This document shows, in pieces, positions 16,893 through 25,852 of a DNA stretch of 64,000 bases; position 1 is the stretch's first letter; the number at the start of each line of letters is the position of its first letter. The notes below the pieces were generated by a model. It saw only the letters and a program-made list of their open reading frames with translations, ran no database searches and had not been told where the DNA came from. The position numbers and the translations under genes were made by a program. The stretch is from Flavobacterium filum DSM 17961 (GTDB lineage: Bacteria; Bacteroidota; Bacteroidia; Flavobacteriales; Flavobacteriaceae): positions 334,794 through 398,793 of the forward strand of contig NZ_KE384381.1 of assembly GCF_000425465.1 (NCBI RefSeq). Direction: 5' to 3'.

Positions 16893-17954
16893 ATGAAAAA
16901 AATAAACTATATCCTTATCGTAATTGCCCTTATTGTCTGGGCTGGCTTTACTTTAGCCGGAAACAAACAAAAACAAGCCGAAGAAACAGCTATTGTGGCA
17001 GAACAAAGTGCTTATGTTGCTGTCCGCGTTGACACTATTAAAACCGAAGTTGTTGATGCAAGCTACAGAGCTAATGGAAATTTTGCACCATTTCAGGATT
17101 TAAAATTATCTTCTGAAAGAGGCGGACAAGTAGTTCGAGTATTGGTTCAAGAAGGGGCAAGAGTATCAGTAGGGCAAACCCTTGCTGTCATAAAAGCTGA
17201 TCTGCAATCGGTAGAATTACAAAATGCTGAAGCCGCTTATCTGACAGCCCAAAAAGATGCTCAACGTTTCGAAAGTGCATATAAAACCGGTGGAGTAACC
17301 CAACAGCAGCTCGATCAAACGAATTTACAATTACAATCAGCTAAAGCAAGACTGAACCAAGCTAAGATCAATGTGGGAGACAGTAATGTAAAATCAACAA
17401 TCAACGGGATTGTAAATAAAAGACATATTGAACCTGGAACAGTTGTAGCACCAGGAGCTCCACTTTTTGATGTTGTAAATGTTTCAAAACTAAAGCTAAA
17501 AGCTAATGCTACCGAAAACCAAGTTGCCAACATCAAAGTTGGAGATGAAGTTAGCATAAAAGCAAGTGTTTATCCTGATAAAGAGTTTAAAGGGAAAGTA
17601 ACTTTTATCGCTGCAATGGCTGATGAGTCACTAAACTTTCCTGTAGAGATAGAAGTATTAAACAACCCAAACAACGACTTGAGAGCAGGAATGTACGGTT
17701 CTGCAATATTCGGAGAAAAATCAAAAAATCAAACTCCAATTACGGTTGTTCCAAGAACTGCTTTTGTTGGAAGTATTGCAAACAACGAAGTTTTTGTAGC
17801 TCGTGAAGGAGTGGCCCATCTGACTAAAATCGTTTCAGGAAGAAACTTCGGAGATACGGTTGAAGTTTTTGATGGACTAAAAGCAGGAGATATAGTCATC
17901 ACAAGCGGTATTATCAATCTTACCGACGGAGCAAAAATTAATATTGTGAAATAA
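16893..17954 (+). CDS. RND efflux periplasmic adaptor (membrane fusion protein)
   Basis: Links the inner-membrane RND pump to the TolC channel. The 353 residues have an N-terminal membrane anchor (INYILIVIALIVWAGFTLA), a lipoyl-like half (GGQVVRVLVQEGARVSVGQTLAVI), a helical hairpin (about 105-155), a second lipoyl half (INGIVNKRHIEPGTVVAPG), then beta-barrel and membrane-proximal domains (LRAGMYGSAIFG... VFDGLKAGDIVITSGI). There is no lipobox. The operon position confirms the role. The substrate is not predictable. Confidence 0.93.
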   Translation: MKKINYILIVIALIVWAGFTLAGNKQKQAEETAIVAEQSAYVAVRVDTIKTEVVDASYRANGNFAPFQDLKLSSERGGQVVRVLVQEGARVSVGQTLAVIKADLQSVELQNAEAAYLTAQKDAQRFESAYKTGGVTQQQLDQTNLQLQSAKARLNQAKINVGDSNVKSTINGIVNKRHIEPGTVVAPGAPLFDVVNVSKLKLKANATENQVANIKVGDEVSIKASVYPDKEFKGKVTFIAAMADESLNFPVEIEVLNNPNNDLRAGMYGSAIFGEKSKNQTPITVVPRTAFVGSIANNEVFVAREGVAHLTKIVSGRNFGDTVEVFDGLKAGDIVITSGIINLTDGAKINIVK

Positions 17955-17975
17955 GAACAAAGAGGAAAGAAATAA

Positions 17976-18025
17976 GAAACAAGAGAAAAGACACAAGTCT
18001 TTCTTCTTGACTCTTTCTTCTTTCA
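17976..18025 (+). repeat. Purine/pyrimidine inverted repeat between adaptor and pump genes
   Basis: A purine-rich run (AAGAAACAAGAGAAAAGAC) is followed by a pyrimidine-rich run (GTCTTTCTTCTTGACTC) that can pair imperfectly with it around an ACAA loop. It lies in the 88-base gap of an otherwise tight operon. It is not a normal terminator and may tune pump expression or be a decayed repeat. Confidence 0.5.
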
Positions 18026-18042
18026 TCTAAAAAGAAAAATAT

Positions 18043-21000
18043 ATGAAATTAGCAGAAATATCAATAAAACGTCCCACGATAATAGTCGTGTTATTCACGA
18101 TTTTAACATTGGGCGGACTTTTTACTTACAATCAGTTAGGTTACGAACTTATCCCGAAATTCGAGACCAATATGATTACGATTTCTACGGTTTATCCGGG
18201 AGCATCTCCTTCTGAAATAGAAAATACAGTTACCAAAAAAGTTGAAGATGCGATTTCTTCGTTAGAAAACATCAAGAAAATTGATTCTAAATCATTTGAG
18301 AGTATTTCGGTTGTAATGATTCAACTCAATCCTGGAGCTAATACCGATTATGCTTTGAACGATGCTCAACGTAAAGTAAATGCAATTTTGGCTGATTTAC
18401 CTGATGATGCTGATCCGCCTTCACTCGTTAAATTCTCAATGGACGATTTACCGATTATGACAATTGCAGCTACGGGAGATATGGACGAAGTTGCTTTTTT
18501 TGATTTAATCGACAAGAAAATCCAGCCTGCACTCTCTCGTGTTCCGGGAGTGGCACAGGTGAACCTTATCGGAGGAGAAGAAAGAGAAATTCAGGTAAAC
18601 ATCAATCAGGAAAAATTAGAAGGTTTCGGACTTTCTATACCTGAAATCAGACAGGTCGTGATGGCTTCAAATCTTGACTTCCCTACCGGAAATGTTAAGA
18701 CAAGAGAAAACACAACACTTATTCGTCTGGCTGGAAAATACAAAGATGTTACGGAACTTCAGAATTTAATTATCAAAGAAAAAAACGGAATCCAAATTCG
18801 TTTAAAAGATGTAGCAGAAGTTAGAGATACTCAAAAAGACGTTGAAAAATTAGCTCGTAACAACCAACAGAATACTATTTTGATTCAGGTTATGAAACAA
18901 TCTGATGCCAATGCTGTGGCTGTAAGCGAATTGGTCAGAAAAACAGCTTTAGGAATCGAAAAAGATTACGAAGTAAACAACGTGAAATTAGCTATTGCAG
19001 ATGATACAAGTGATTTTACCCTAACTGCTGCCAACAACGTAATTTTTGATATTTTCTTAGCTATTTTCTTAGTTGCTGCCGTAATGCTTTTATTCTTACA
19101 TAGTTTAAGAAATGCGTTTATCGTAATGGTTACGATTCCTGCTTCGCTTATTGCAACTTTTATCGGAATCTACTTTATGGGATTCACCCTGAACTTGATG
19201 AGTTTGGTTGCTCTTTCTCTTGTTGTAGGTATTTTGGTCGATGATGCTATTGTGGTTTTGGAGAATATTCACAGGCATATGGAAATGGGTAAAAACAAGG
19301 TTCGTGCTGCTTATGACGGAGCTTCCGAAATCGGATTTACCGTTGTGGGTATTACCCTCGTTATTATTGTGGTATTCTTACCGATTACTTTGAGTAACGA
19401 CTTGGTATCAAATATTATCCGTCAGTTTGCTGTAACGGTAATGATTGCAACAGCTTTTTCGTTTTTGGCTTCGTTTACGCTCGTTCCTTGGCTTTCTTCA
19501 AGATTCGGAAAATTAGAACACGTATCAGACAAAACCATTTTCGGAAAAATTATCCTTTGGTTTGAAGCAAGAATTACTGCTTTTACACACTGGATTTCAG
19601 GAATATTGGAATGGGCTTTGAAAAACTGGAAAACGAAACTTACCACATTATTGATAGCTGTATTTTTATTCTTTGGTTCTATTTTTGGATTAGGAGGATT
19701 TGTAGGAGGAGAATTTTTCCCGAAAATGGATAGAGGAGAATTCTTGGTTCAGATAGAACTTCCGAAAGATGCTTCAATCGAACAAACCAATTTTATTACG
19801 CAAAGAACAGAGAAGTATCTTAAAGAAAAGCCCGAAATTGTTAATATGATTACCAAAGTCGGCGAAACAAGTGGAGGATTTGGTTCTACCCAAGCTACTG
19901 CTTATAAGTCTGAGGTTAGCGTAAAATTGGTCGATAAATCTTTGAGAGCTGAAAACACGTTTATTTATGCAGCCAAACTAAAAAGAGAATTACAAGAATA
20001 CTTAGTTGATGCCAAAATCACAATTGTACCTATCGGAATTATGGGAGCTGATGATGCACCTTTGCAGTTGGTTGTGGTGGGTTCTGATCTTGAAAGTGCT
20101 ATGGATTTTGCCAAAAAAGCAGAAGCAGAATTATTAAAAATTGCAGGAACATCAGAAGTAGAACTTTCTGTCGAAGACGGAAATCCGGAAATCGAAGTAA
20201 AAGTAGATAGAGATAAAATGTCCCGTTTAGGTCTGGATTTATCAACAGTCGGTATGACAATGCAAACTGCTTTCTCAGGAAATACCGATGCAAAATTCAG
20301 AGCAGGAGAATACGAATATGACATCAACATCAGATATGATGAATTTAACCGCTCAAACATTGATGATGTAAGCAATATTATATTTGTCAATAAAGACGGA
20401 GAAAAAATCCGTTTAGAACAATTTGCCGATGTAAAACAAGGTTCAGGACCAAGTGTTTTGGAACGTAGAGACAAAAGTCCTTCTGTAACGGTTCGTTCTC
20501 AAGTTATCGGACGTGCTGTTGGAGACGTGGCAGCAGAATGGGAAAAAGCATTTTCACAACTCGAAAGACCTGTCGGAGTAAGCTATGTTTGGGGTGGAGA
20601 TATGGAAATGCAAGGAGAAGGTTTCGGAACATTAGGAATTGCTTTACTGGCTGCGATCATCTTGGTTTATCTGGTAATGGTTGCTTTGTATAACAGTTAC
20701 GTGCATCCGTTTGTGGTATTGTTTTCAATTCCGCTTGCTTTGATAGGTGTAATGGCAATTCTGGCACTTACAAATAATTCGCTAAACATATTCACTATCT
20801 TGGGTATGATTATGCTAATCGGATTGGTTGCCAAAAATGCAATTTTGATTGTCGATTTTACCAACCACAGAAAAGAAGCGGGAGAAACAACAAAAACAGC
20901 TCTTATTCAGGCGAATCACGCAAGGTTACGTCCGATTATGATGACTACTATTGCGATGGTTTTCGGTATGATTCCGATTGCAATTGCAAAAGGAGCTGCA

Positions 21001-21219
21001 GCCGAGATGAACAACGGACTGGCTTGGGTAATTATCGGAGGACTTATTTCGTCATTATTCCTTACTCTTGTTATTGTTCCTGTTGTATATTCTGTATTTG
21101 AAGGAATCACAAACAGGTTCAGAAAAAACAAACAAAAAACAGATTATGCTCAAGAAATGATTGCTGATTATGAGCATAAGGAGTTAAGTGATGACGGGTT
21201 CACGCCAAAACATTCATAA
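18043..21219 (+). CDS. RND family multidrug efflux permease
   Basis: Inner-membrane proton-driven pump of the hydrophobe/amphiphile class. At 1058 residues it has the normal length and the 12-segment duplicated architecture. Proton-relay residues are present: Asp400-Asp401 in TM4 (GILVDDAIVVLENIHRH) and Lys931 in TM10 (GLVAKNAILIVDF). The start MKLAEISIKRPTIIVVLF is classical. It is last in the tetR-tolC-adaptor-pump operon and is closed by the hairpin at 21254. Substrates cannot be named from sequence. Confidence 0.95.
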   Translation: MKLAEISIKRPTIIVVLFTILTLGGLFTYNQLGYELIPKFETNMITISTVYPGASPSEIENTVTKKVEDAISSLENIKKIDSKSFESISVVMIQLNPGANTDYALNDAQRKVNAILADLPDDADPPSLVKFSMDDLPIMTIAATGDMDEVAFFDLIDKKIQPALSRVPGVAQVNLIGGEEREIQVNINQEKLEGFGLSIPEIRQVVMASNLDFPTGNVKTRENTTLIRLAGKYKDVTELQNLIIKEKNGIQIRLKDVAEVRDTQKDVEKLARNNQQNTILIQVMKQSDANAVAVSELVRKTALGIEKDYEVNNVKLAIADDTSDFTLTAANNVIFDIFLAIFLVAAVMLLFLHSLRNAFIVMVTIPASLIATFIGIYFMGFTLNLMSLVALSLVVGILVDDAIVVLENIHRHMEMGKNKVRAAYDGASEIGFTVVGITLVIIVVFLPITLSNDLVSNIIRQFAVTVMIATAFSFLASFTLVPWLSSRFGKLEHVSDKTIFGKIILWFEARITAFTHWISGILEWALKNWKTKLTTLLIAVFLFFGSIFGLGGFVGGEFFPKMDRGEFLVQIELPKDASIEQTNFITQRTEKYLKEKPEIVNMITKVGETSGGFGSTQATAYKSEVSVKLVDKSLRAENTFIYAAKLKRELQEYLVDAKITIVPIGIMGADDAPLQLVVVGSDLESAMDFAKKAEAELLKIAGTSEVELSVEDGNPEIEVKVDRDKMSRLGLDLSTVGMTMQTAFSGNTDAKFRAGEYEYDINIRYDEFNRSNIDDVSNIIFVNKDGEKIRLEQFADVKQGSGPSVLERRDKSPSVTVRSQVIGRAVGDVAAEWEKAFSQLERPVGVSYVWGGDMEMQGEGFGTLGIALLAAIILVYLVMVALYNSYVHPFVVLFSIPLALIGVMAILALTNNSLNIFTILGMIMLIGLVAKNAILIVDFTNHRKEAGETTKTALIQANHARLRPIMMTTIAMVFGMIPIAIAKGAAAEMNNGLAWVIIGGLISSLFLTLVIVPVVYSVFEGITNRFRKNKQKTDYAQEMIADYEHKELSDDGFTPKHS

Positions 21220-21253
21220 ACTATTTTTAATTCCACAAACAAATCAACCAATT

Positions 21254-21282
21254 AAACCACGTGAAAGCGTGGTTTTTTTTAT
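21254..21282 (+). terminator. Intrinsic terminator of the efflux operon
   Basis: AAACCACG pairs with CGTGGTTT across a TGAAAG loop and is followed by eight T. Confidence 0.9.
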
Positions 21283-21300
21283 CTTGCATAAAATTTTTAT

Positions 21301-21870
21301 ATGAAAAAAATCAGAATGAGCTGTTGTATTTTAATTTCCTTCTTGATAGTAAGTTGTGCCAATGAAGAAATTCAATCCATCAAAATTAAAGGGCAATATG
21401 AAATTAATTTACCCAAAACACTTTCCAAAGCCGATAATTTGCATGAAGATGCTTCGTTGCAATACCAAAATATTTTTAACGAATTTTATACGATTGTGAT
21501 TGATGAACCAATTTCTGATTTCAATGATTTAGTTACTCAAGATGAGTATTTAGCAGAAAGTTACAAACCCAATTTAACCGGATATTCCAACTTATTAAAA
21601 GATAATTTATCAGCTACTATAAAAAATGGTAAATTCTCCAAGTTTGAAGATACTAAAATCAACGGAATGGAAGCAAAACTCATGAACGTGACCGGAACTG
21701 TTGACGGAATAGATGTTTATTATCAATTTGGATTTGTAAAAGGGAGAGATCGATACTACCAAATCGTCAACTGGACAGAACTCAGCAGAAAAGAAGATCA
21801 TTCAAAAGTTATGGCCAAAATCATCTCTTCCTTCAAGGAACTCAATCGTTCCAAAAAGAAAATACAATAA
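21301..21870 (+). CDS. Lipoprotein of unknown function
   Basis: A 189-residue protein with a type II signal peptide ending at the lipobox IVSC. The mature part has the character of a PsbP/MOG1-like or DUF-type alpha/beta domain (YEINLPKTLSKADNLHEDASLQYQNIFNEFYTIVIDEP... FEDTKINGMEAKLMNVTGTVDGIDVYYQFGFVKGRDRYYQIVNWT). That pattern, a short strand pair followed by a protein-tolerance-like loop, is only suggestive. It starts 18 bases after the efflux operon terminator and is closed by its own hairpin. Function unknown. Confidence 0.78.
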   Translation: MKKIRMSCCILISFLIVSCANEEIQSIKIKGQYEINLPKTLSKADNLHEDASLQYQNIFNEFYTIVIDEPISDFNDLVTQDEYLAESYKPNLTGYSNLLKDNLSATIKNGKFSKFEDTKINGMEAKLMNVTGTVDGIDVYYQFGFVKGRDRYYQIVNWTELSRKEDHSKVMAKIISSFKELNRSKKKIQ

Positions 21871-21872
21871 AA

Positions 21873-21907
21873 AAAAAAGAGCTTCGATTATGAAGCTCTT
21901 TTTTTCG
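21873..21907. terminator. Bidirectional terminator between 21301 and 21926 genes
   Basis: GAGCTTC pairs with GAAGCTC across GATTAT, flanked by an A run and a T run. Confidence 0.9.
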
Positions 21908-21925
21908 GTTGAATATTTAAGGTAG

Positions 21926-22279
21926 TTAATTTTTATTTACCTGAACAACTGCACCTTGCGACCATTTTTTCACTTGTGCAATTCTACTATCAGAATAATC
22001 AACTTCTGTTAAATCAGCTCCGGTCCAAAAGAACCATTTGCCAATTTTCATTCCGTCTTTATACTGACCCATCGATACTTTGTTTCCGCTTTCATCATAC
22101 GAAACCCATTGTCCGTGCACTTTTCCGTCTTTATAAAAACCTTCTTGTTGCACTTGACCATTATCATGATAAAAAGTTGATTTAACCATTTGGTCAACCA
22201 CTTCGTGTTTTGCATTATTATCTTGAGCAAATAAAGCTCCAGAAACTACCAGCATTGCTGCAATAAATAACTTTTTCAT
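21926..22279 (-). CDS. Exported MORN-repeat protein
   Basis: A 117-residue protein with a signal peptide ending ALFAQ (near residue 19), followed by three MORN-like repeats: STFYHDNGQVQQEGFYKDGK, HGQWVSYDESGNKVSMGQYKDG, and KIGKWFFW. Such repeats are also used in YwqK-type antitoxins, but here the protein is exported and no toxin gene is next to it. It is probably periplasmic or surface located. A TAAATTTG -7 word lies on the minus strand at 22314-22321, 34 bases upstream. Function unknown. Confidence 0.8.
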   Translation of the reverse strand: MKKLFIAAMLVVSGALFAQDNNAKHEVVDQMVKSTFYHDNGQVQQEGFYKDGKVHGQWVSYDESGNKVSMGQYKDGMKIGKWFFWTGADLTEVDYSDSRIAQVKKWSQGAVVQVNKN

Positions 22280-22313
22280 ACTCTTTTGTTTTAGCAGGTT
22301 AACAATTACTAAA

Positions 22314-22321
22314 CAAATTTA
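22314..22321 (-). promoter_or_regulatory. -7 promoter element of the MORN gene
   Basis: TAAATTTG on the minus strand is an exact TAnnTTTG match, 34 bases before the ATG. No well-placed TTG was found. Confidence 0.5.
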
Positions 22322-22394
22322 TGCAAAAATTTACATTAAAAAAACTTTTTGGTAACAATTTGGTAACATTAAATGAAAACTTAACATTGTAAAA

Positions 22395-22726
22395 ATGGTG
22401 ATGGGTGATTGGTAATGGGTAATCGGAACTTCGAAAATTCTATAAAAATAGTTGAGAAATCCATCTACAAGCCAAGAAATCCGATTCAATCCAGACAATC
22501 CATGTTCCATAAAAATAAGTTTGGAGTTGATAGTTTAGAGTTAGGAGAAAATTTTTTATGGAAAAAAGTAAGCAGAATAAAATCCATCCAAATCCATTTT
22601 CGCTTGCGAACAAAGAAATCAGCGTAAATCCATTTAATCTAGACAATCCGCGTTCTATTTTGATAAAGATTTGAAACAAATTATAATCAGAAAAACCCTT
22701 TACCCATCACCCATCACCTTTTACCA
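22395..22726. repeat. Composite repeat block bounded by inverted GGTGATGGGTGAT repeats
   Basis: This fills most of the 509 bases without a gene between 22280 and 22788. The ends are imperfect inverted repeats: GGTGATGGGTGATTGG from about 22397, and the complement of GGTGATGGGTGATGGG at about 22697-22718. Inside are two minus-strand copies of the AACACGGATT repeat (22456-22510 and 22579-22655, the latter with the TTCGC/GCGAA hairpin). Open frames here are not convincing genes. Confidence 0.7.
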
Positions 22727-22756
22727 CAAAAAATCCAATTTCTTCAAACAAAATAC

Positions 22757-22764
22757 TACTTTTG
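22757..22764 (+). promoter_or_regulatory. -7 promoter element of aspS
   Basis: TACTTTTG, an exact consensus match, 24 bases before the aspS ATG. It also argues against the upstream in-frame ATG at 22762, which lies inside it. Confidence 0.65.
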
Positions 22765-22788
22765 CATTTCAAAAAATTTCGAATCAAA

Positions 22789-24540
22789 ATGTATAGAAGT
22801 CATACTTGTGGCGAATTAAACAGTTCGCACATCAATACAGAAGTTACCTTAGCCGGATGGGTGCAAAAATCGCGTGATAAAGGTTTTATGAATTGGGTAG
22901 ATTTACGTGATCGTTACGGCATCACACAATTAATTTTTGACGAAAGCCGTACCGAAAAATCCGTTTTTGAAGCCGCTAAAACACTTGGTCGTGAATTCGT
23001 AATTCAAGTAAAAGGAACCGTTATTGAACGCGAAGCCAAAAACAAAAACATTCCAACAGGAGATATTGAAATTTTAGTTTCAGAACTAACGATATTAAAT
23101 GCTGCTCAACTTCCACCTTTCACCATCGAAGATGAGACCGATGGTGGTGAAGACATTCGAATGAAATATCGCTATTTAGACATTCGTAGAAATCCGGTAA
23201 AAAACTCCTTGATTTTCCGTCATAAAGTATCGATGGAAGTTCGAAATTATTTATCCAATCAAGGTTTTTGCGAAATAGAAACACCTTATTTAATTAAATC
23301 AACTCCCGAAGGAGCTCGTGATTTCGTTGTTCCAAGTAGAATGAACGAAGGACAATTTTATGCTCTTCCGCAATCGCCACAAACCTTCAAACAATTGTTG
23401 ATGGTGGGCGGAATGGATAAATATTTTCAAATTGTAAAATGTTTTAGAGACGAAGATTTGCGTGCCGACCGTCAACCGGAATTCACTCAAATCGATTGTG
23501 AAATGGCGTTTGTGGAACAAGAAGATATTCTGAATGTTTTTGAAGGATTGACCCGTCATTTACTTAAAGAAATAAAAGGAGTAGAAGTAGATAAATTCCC
23601 GAGAATTACCTACGATTATGCTATGAAAACCTACGGAAACGACAAACCGGACATTCGTTTTGAGATGAAATTCGGAGAGTTAAACGCCGTTGCTCAACAC
23701 AAAGATTTTCCGGTATTTAATGCAGCCGAATTAGTAGTCGGAATTGCCGTTCCAGGCTGTGCATCGTATTCCAGAAAAGAAATTGATGCATTGATTGATT
23801 GGATCAAACGTCCGCAAATCGGTGCTACCGGAATGGTTTACGTGAAATACGAATTAGACGGAAGTCTAAAATCATCCGTAGATAAATTTTATGACGAAGC
23901 CGATTTAAAAAAATGGGCCGAAATCACCAACGCCAAACCGGGCGATTTAATTTTAATTCTTTCCGGAAAAGCAGATAAAACCAGAACACAATTATCAGCA
24001 CTTCGTATGGAAGTGGCCACTCGTTTAGGCTTGCGAAAACCGGACGAATTTGCTCCACTTTGGGTAGTCGATTTTCCGTTGTTGGAATGGGATGAAGATT
24101 CGCAACGCTACCACGCCATGCACCATCCGTTCACATCACCAAAACCGGAAGATATGAAATTGATCGAAACCGAACCCGGAAAAGTGCGTGCCAATGCTTA
24201 TGATATGGTGTTAAACGGAAACGAAATCGGCGGAGGTTCTATCCGTATTCACGACCGTGATTTACAAAGCAGAATGTTTTCGTTGTTAGGATTCACACCG
24301 GAACAAGCCGAAAACCAATTCGGATTCTTAATGAATGCGTTTCAATTTGGTGCACCGCCACACGGAGGTTTAGCATTCGGATTAGATCGTTTGGTAGCCA
24401 TTTTGGGCGGACAAGAAACCATTCGTGATTTCATTGCTTTCCCAAAAAACAACAGCGGTCGCGATGTAATGATTGATGCTCCATCTTTTATTGATGAAGC
24501 ACAATTGAACGAATTGCATATTAAATTAGACATAAAATAG
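22789..24540 (+). CDS. aspS: Aspartyl-tRNA synthetase
   Basis: Charges tRNA-Asp with aspartate. The 583 residues from [11 protein letters not shown] have an N-terminal OB-fold anticodon-binding domain ([22 protein letters not shown]), class II motif 2 ([18 protein letters not shown]), a bacterial-type GAD insertion domain (about 290-420), and motif 3 ([16 protein letters not shown]). Length and insertion are those of the bacterial enzyme. The start was placed after the TACTTTTG promoter word. The next gene begins four bases after the stop codon. Confidence 0.97.
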   Translation: MYRSHTCGELNSSHINTEVTLAGWVQKSRDKGFMNWVDLRDRYGITQLIFDESRTEKSVFEAAKTLGREFVIQVKGTVIEREAKNKNIPTGDIEILVSELTILNAAQLPPFTIEDETDGGEDIRMKYRYLDIRRNPVKNSLIFRHKVSMEVRNYLSNQGFCEIETPYLIKSTPEGARDFVVPSRMNEGQFYALPQSPQTFKQLLMVGGMDKYFQIVKCFRDEDLRADRQPEFTQIDCEMAFVEQEDILNVFEGLTRHLLKEIKGVEVDKFPRITYDYAMKTYGNDKPDIRFEMKFGELNAVAQHKDFPVFNAAELVVGIAVPGCASYSRKEIDALIDWIKRPQIGATGMVYVKYELDGSLKSSVDKFYDEADLKKWAEITNAKPGDLILILSGKADKTRTQLSALRMEVATRLGLRKPDEFAPLWVVDFPLLEWDEDSQRYHAMHHPFTSPKPEDMKLIETEPGKVRANAYDMVLNGNEIGGGSIRIHDRDLQSRMFSLLGFTPEQAENQFGFLMNAFQFGAPPHGGLAFGLDRLVAILGGQETIRDFIAFPKNNSGRDVMIDAPSFIDEAQLNELHIKLDIK

Positions 24541-24544
24541 CACT

Positions 24545-24778
24545 ATGAAAAATATCCTTCGCCTACTCTTTTTCGTTGCATTAGCCTTTGTTGCATTCGG
24601 TTATTATGAAAAAAACACCATCGGAACATCGGGCGATAAATGGGTTGGAATTGGCGTACTAATCATTGCATTGGTCTGGATGCCTCTTTTTTTGTGGCAT
24701 CGCTATAAAAACAAGAAATTAACTGACTTCGTTTTAAAAAACAACAACAAAAAGACTGAAAATACTGAAAATCAATAA
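24545..24778 (+). CDS. Small two-segment membrane protein
   Basis: 77 residues with two membrane segments (about 4-21 and 33-51) and a Lys/Asn-rich cytoplasmic tail. It begins four bases after aspS and must share its transcript. I recognise no family. Small proteins of this shape often follow aspS in flavobacteria, as far as I recall, but no function is known to me. Confidence 0.7.
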   Translation: MKNILRLLFFVALAFVAFGYYEKNTIGTSGDKWVGIGVLIIALVWMPLFLWHRYKNKKLTDFVLKNNNKKTENTENQ

Positions 24779-24827
24779 TTTTCACAAAAAAGTAACATTG
24801 TTTTAACATTCGTATTCAATTATAGTT

Positions 24828-24835
24828 TACCTTTG
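24828..24835 (+). promoter_or_regulatory. -7 promoter element of the cold-shock gene
   Basis: TACCTTTG matches the consensus exactly and ends 27 bases before the ATG at 24863. Confidence 0.6.
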
Positions 24836-24862
24836 ACCATTATTAATAATTTTTATTACACA

Positions 24863-25060
24863 ATGCGTACAGGTACAGTTAAATTTTTCATTGAGTCTAA
24901 AGGTTTTGGATTCATTACTGATGACGAAACAGGTAAAGACATCTTCGTTCACGCTACCGGATTAAAAGCTGAAGAGCTTAAAGAAGGTGACAAAGTTTCT
25001 TACGAAGAAGAAGAAGGCAGAAAAGGTAAAGTAGCAGCTCAAGTAGCTGTGATCGAATAA
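24863..25060 (+). CDS. Cold-shock domain protein (CspA family)
   Basis: A 65-residue single OB-fold that binds single-stranded RNA or DNA. Both nucleic-acid-binding motifs are present: KGFGFI (RNP1) and DIFVH (RNP2). The start MRTGTVKFF is the usual one for flavobacterial CSPs. The in-frame ATG ten codons earlier lies directly behind the -7 word and is unlikely. It is monocistronic with a strong terminator at 25093. Confidence 0.93.
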   Translation: MRTGTVKFFIESKGFGFITDDETGKDIFVHATGLKAEELKEGDKVSYEEEEGRKGKVAAQVAVIE

Positions 25061-25092
25061 TATACATTATTTAGATTACCGAATGAATGGTT

Positions 25093-25122
25093 AACGTCTC
25101 GAGCAATCGGGACGTTTTTTTG
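25093..25122 (+). terminator. Terminator of the cold-shock gene
   Basis: AACGTCTCGA pairs with TCGGGACGTT (one T-G pair) across a GCAA tetraloop and is followed by seven T. Confidence 0.92.
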
Positions 25123-25164
25123 TTATATAGAACACAGATTTAAAAAATTAGAGAAATTGATAAA

Positions 25165-25290
25165 ATAATTGGGGCGTGCCCCCAAGGGTCGTGCTTTCGC
25201 CACTCGCTTTTTTGTTCAACCCCGATGGGCTGAAACAAAAAGAGCTCAAACAATGGCTCAATCACTCACGCAAGCTGTGCTTCAATAGAA
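25165..25290. repeat. Degenerate dispersed intergenic sequence
   Basis: The gene-free stretch 25061-25381 contains GC-rich phrases (GGGCGTGCCCCCAAGGGTCG, CTTTCGCCACTCGC, TCACTCACGCAAGC) that stand out in base composition. They resemble a family of decayed intergenic repeats that I recall from flavobacterial genomes. No gene or clear structure beyond short palindromes (GGGCGTGCCC) is seen. Confidence 0.45.
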
Positions 25291-25381
25291 AATTGTTCTA
25301 ATTGTAGACTTATTTTCTAGATGTTAATTAGTTACCTAATTCAAACAAATTCATAAACTTAACCAGAATAACAAACTGTTA

Positions 25382-25852
25382 TCATTCATGTATATCACTT
25401 TTGAGTCTTTCGTCAATTGGTAAATTGATAAATTCTACAACTTCAACTTTGCCAAAATCTTTGTAAAGCGGATTCAGAATAATATTATATTCTAATCCAA
25501 CAATTGAAGAAGGCACTCTCAAAGCAAAAAAATTTCGGTCTTTCGACAATTTAGTAAAAATTTCAGTTGTTTTTGATGAATAGGGATATTGGTTCCATCT
25601 TTCAGGAATTTTTTTCAGTTCTTCAATAACAAAATCATCTGGAAATTCAATTTTTGCCACTACTATTTCTTTAGGTAAATAGGCAATATTTTCTGAGTGT
25701 ACATAATATTCGAGCAAGGCTAAAGAAATATTTTCTGAACAATAAACCGCTCTTGTCCCAACTTCGTTCCACCTTCCCCCCACTTTTTCAGCTCCTATTC
25801 CTGAAAGGGTTGACTCTTTATATTTAAGATTGGTTATTCTGTAAACAATCAT
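25382..25852 (-). CDS. RES-domain toxin (NAD+-degrading type)
   Basis: A 156-residue RES-family protein; known members kill or arrest cells by phosphorolysis of NAD+. The name-giving residues are visible: Arg in YRITNLKY, Glu/Gly in GGRWNEVGTRAVYCSE with ALLEYYVH, and Ser in RVPSSIVGLEYNIILNP. The start codon overlaps the antitoxin stop by one base (TAATG), so the pair is translationally coupled. Together they form a complete type II Xre-RES module. Length is normal and no active-site damage is seen. Confidence 0.9.
   Translation of the reverse strand: MIVYRITNLKYKESTLSGIGAEKVGGRWNEVGTRAVYCSENISLALLEYYVHSENIAYLPKEIVVAKIEFPDDFVIEELKKIPERWNQYPYSSKTTEIFTKLSKDRNFFALRVPSSIVGLEYNIILNPLYKDFGKVEVVEFINLPIDERLKSDIHE

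Noticed and set aside
21926..22279. MORN protein as a YwqK-type antitoxin
   Set aside because: It has a signal peptide and no neighbouring toxin gene.
22409..22627. Open reading frame inside the repeat block
   Set aside because: It consists of translated AACACGGATT-family repeats, has no family-like composition and no start context.
25165..25290. Small gene in the GC-rich stretch after the cold-shock gene
   Set aside because: No frame of useful length with a sensible start; the text matches decayed intergenic sequence.
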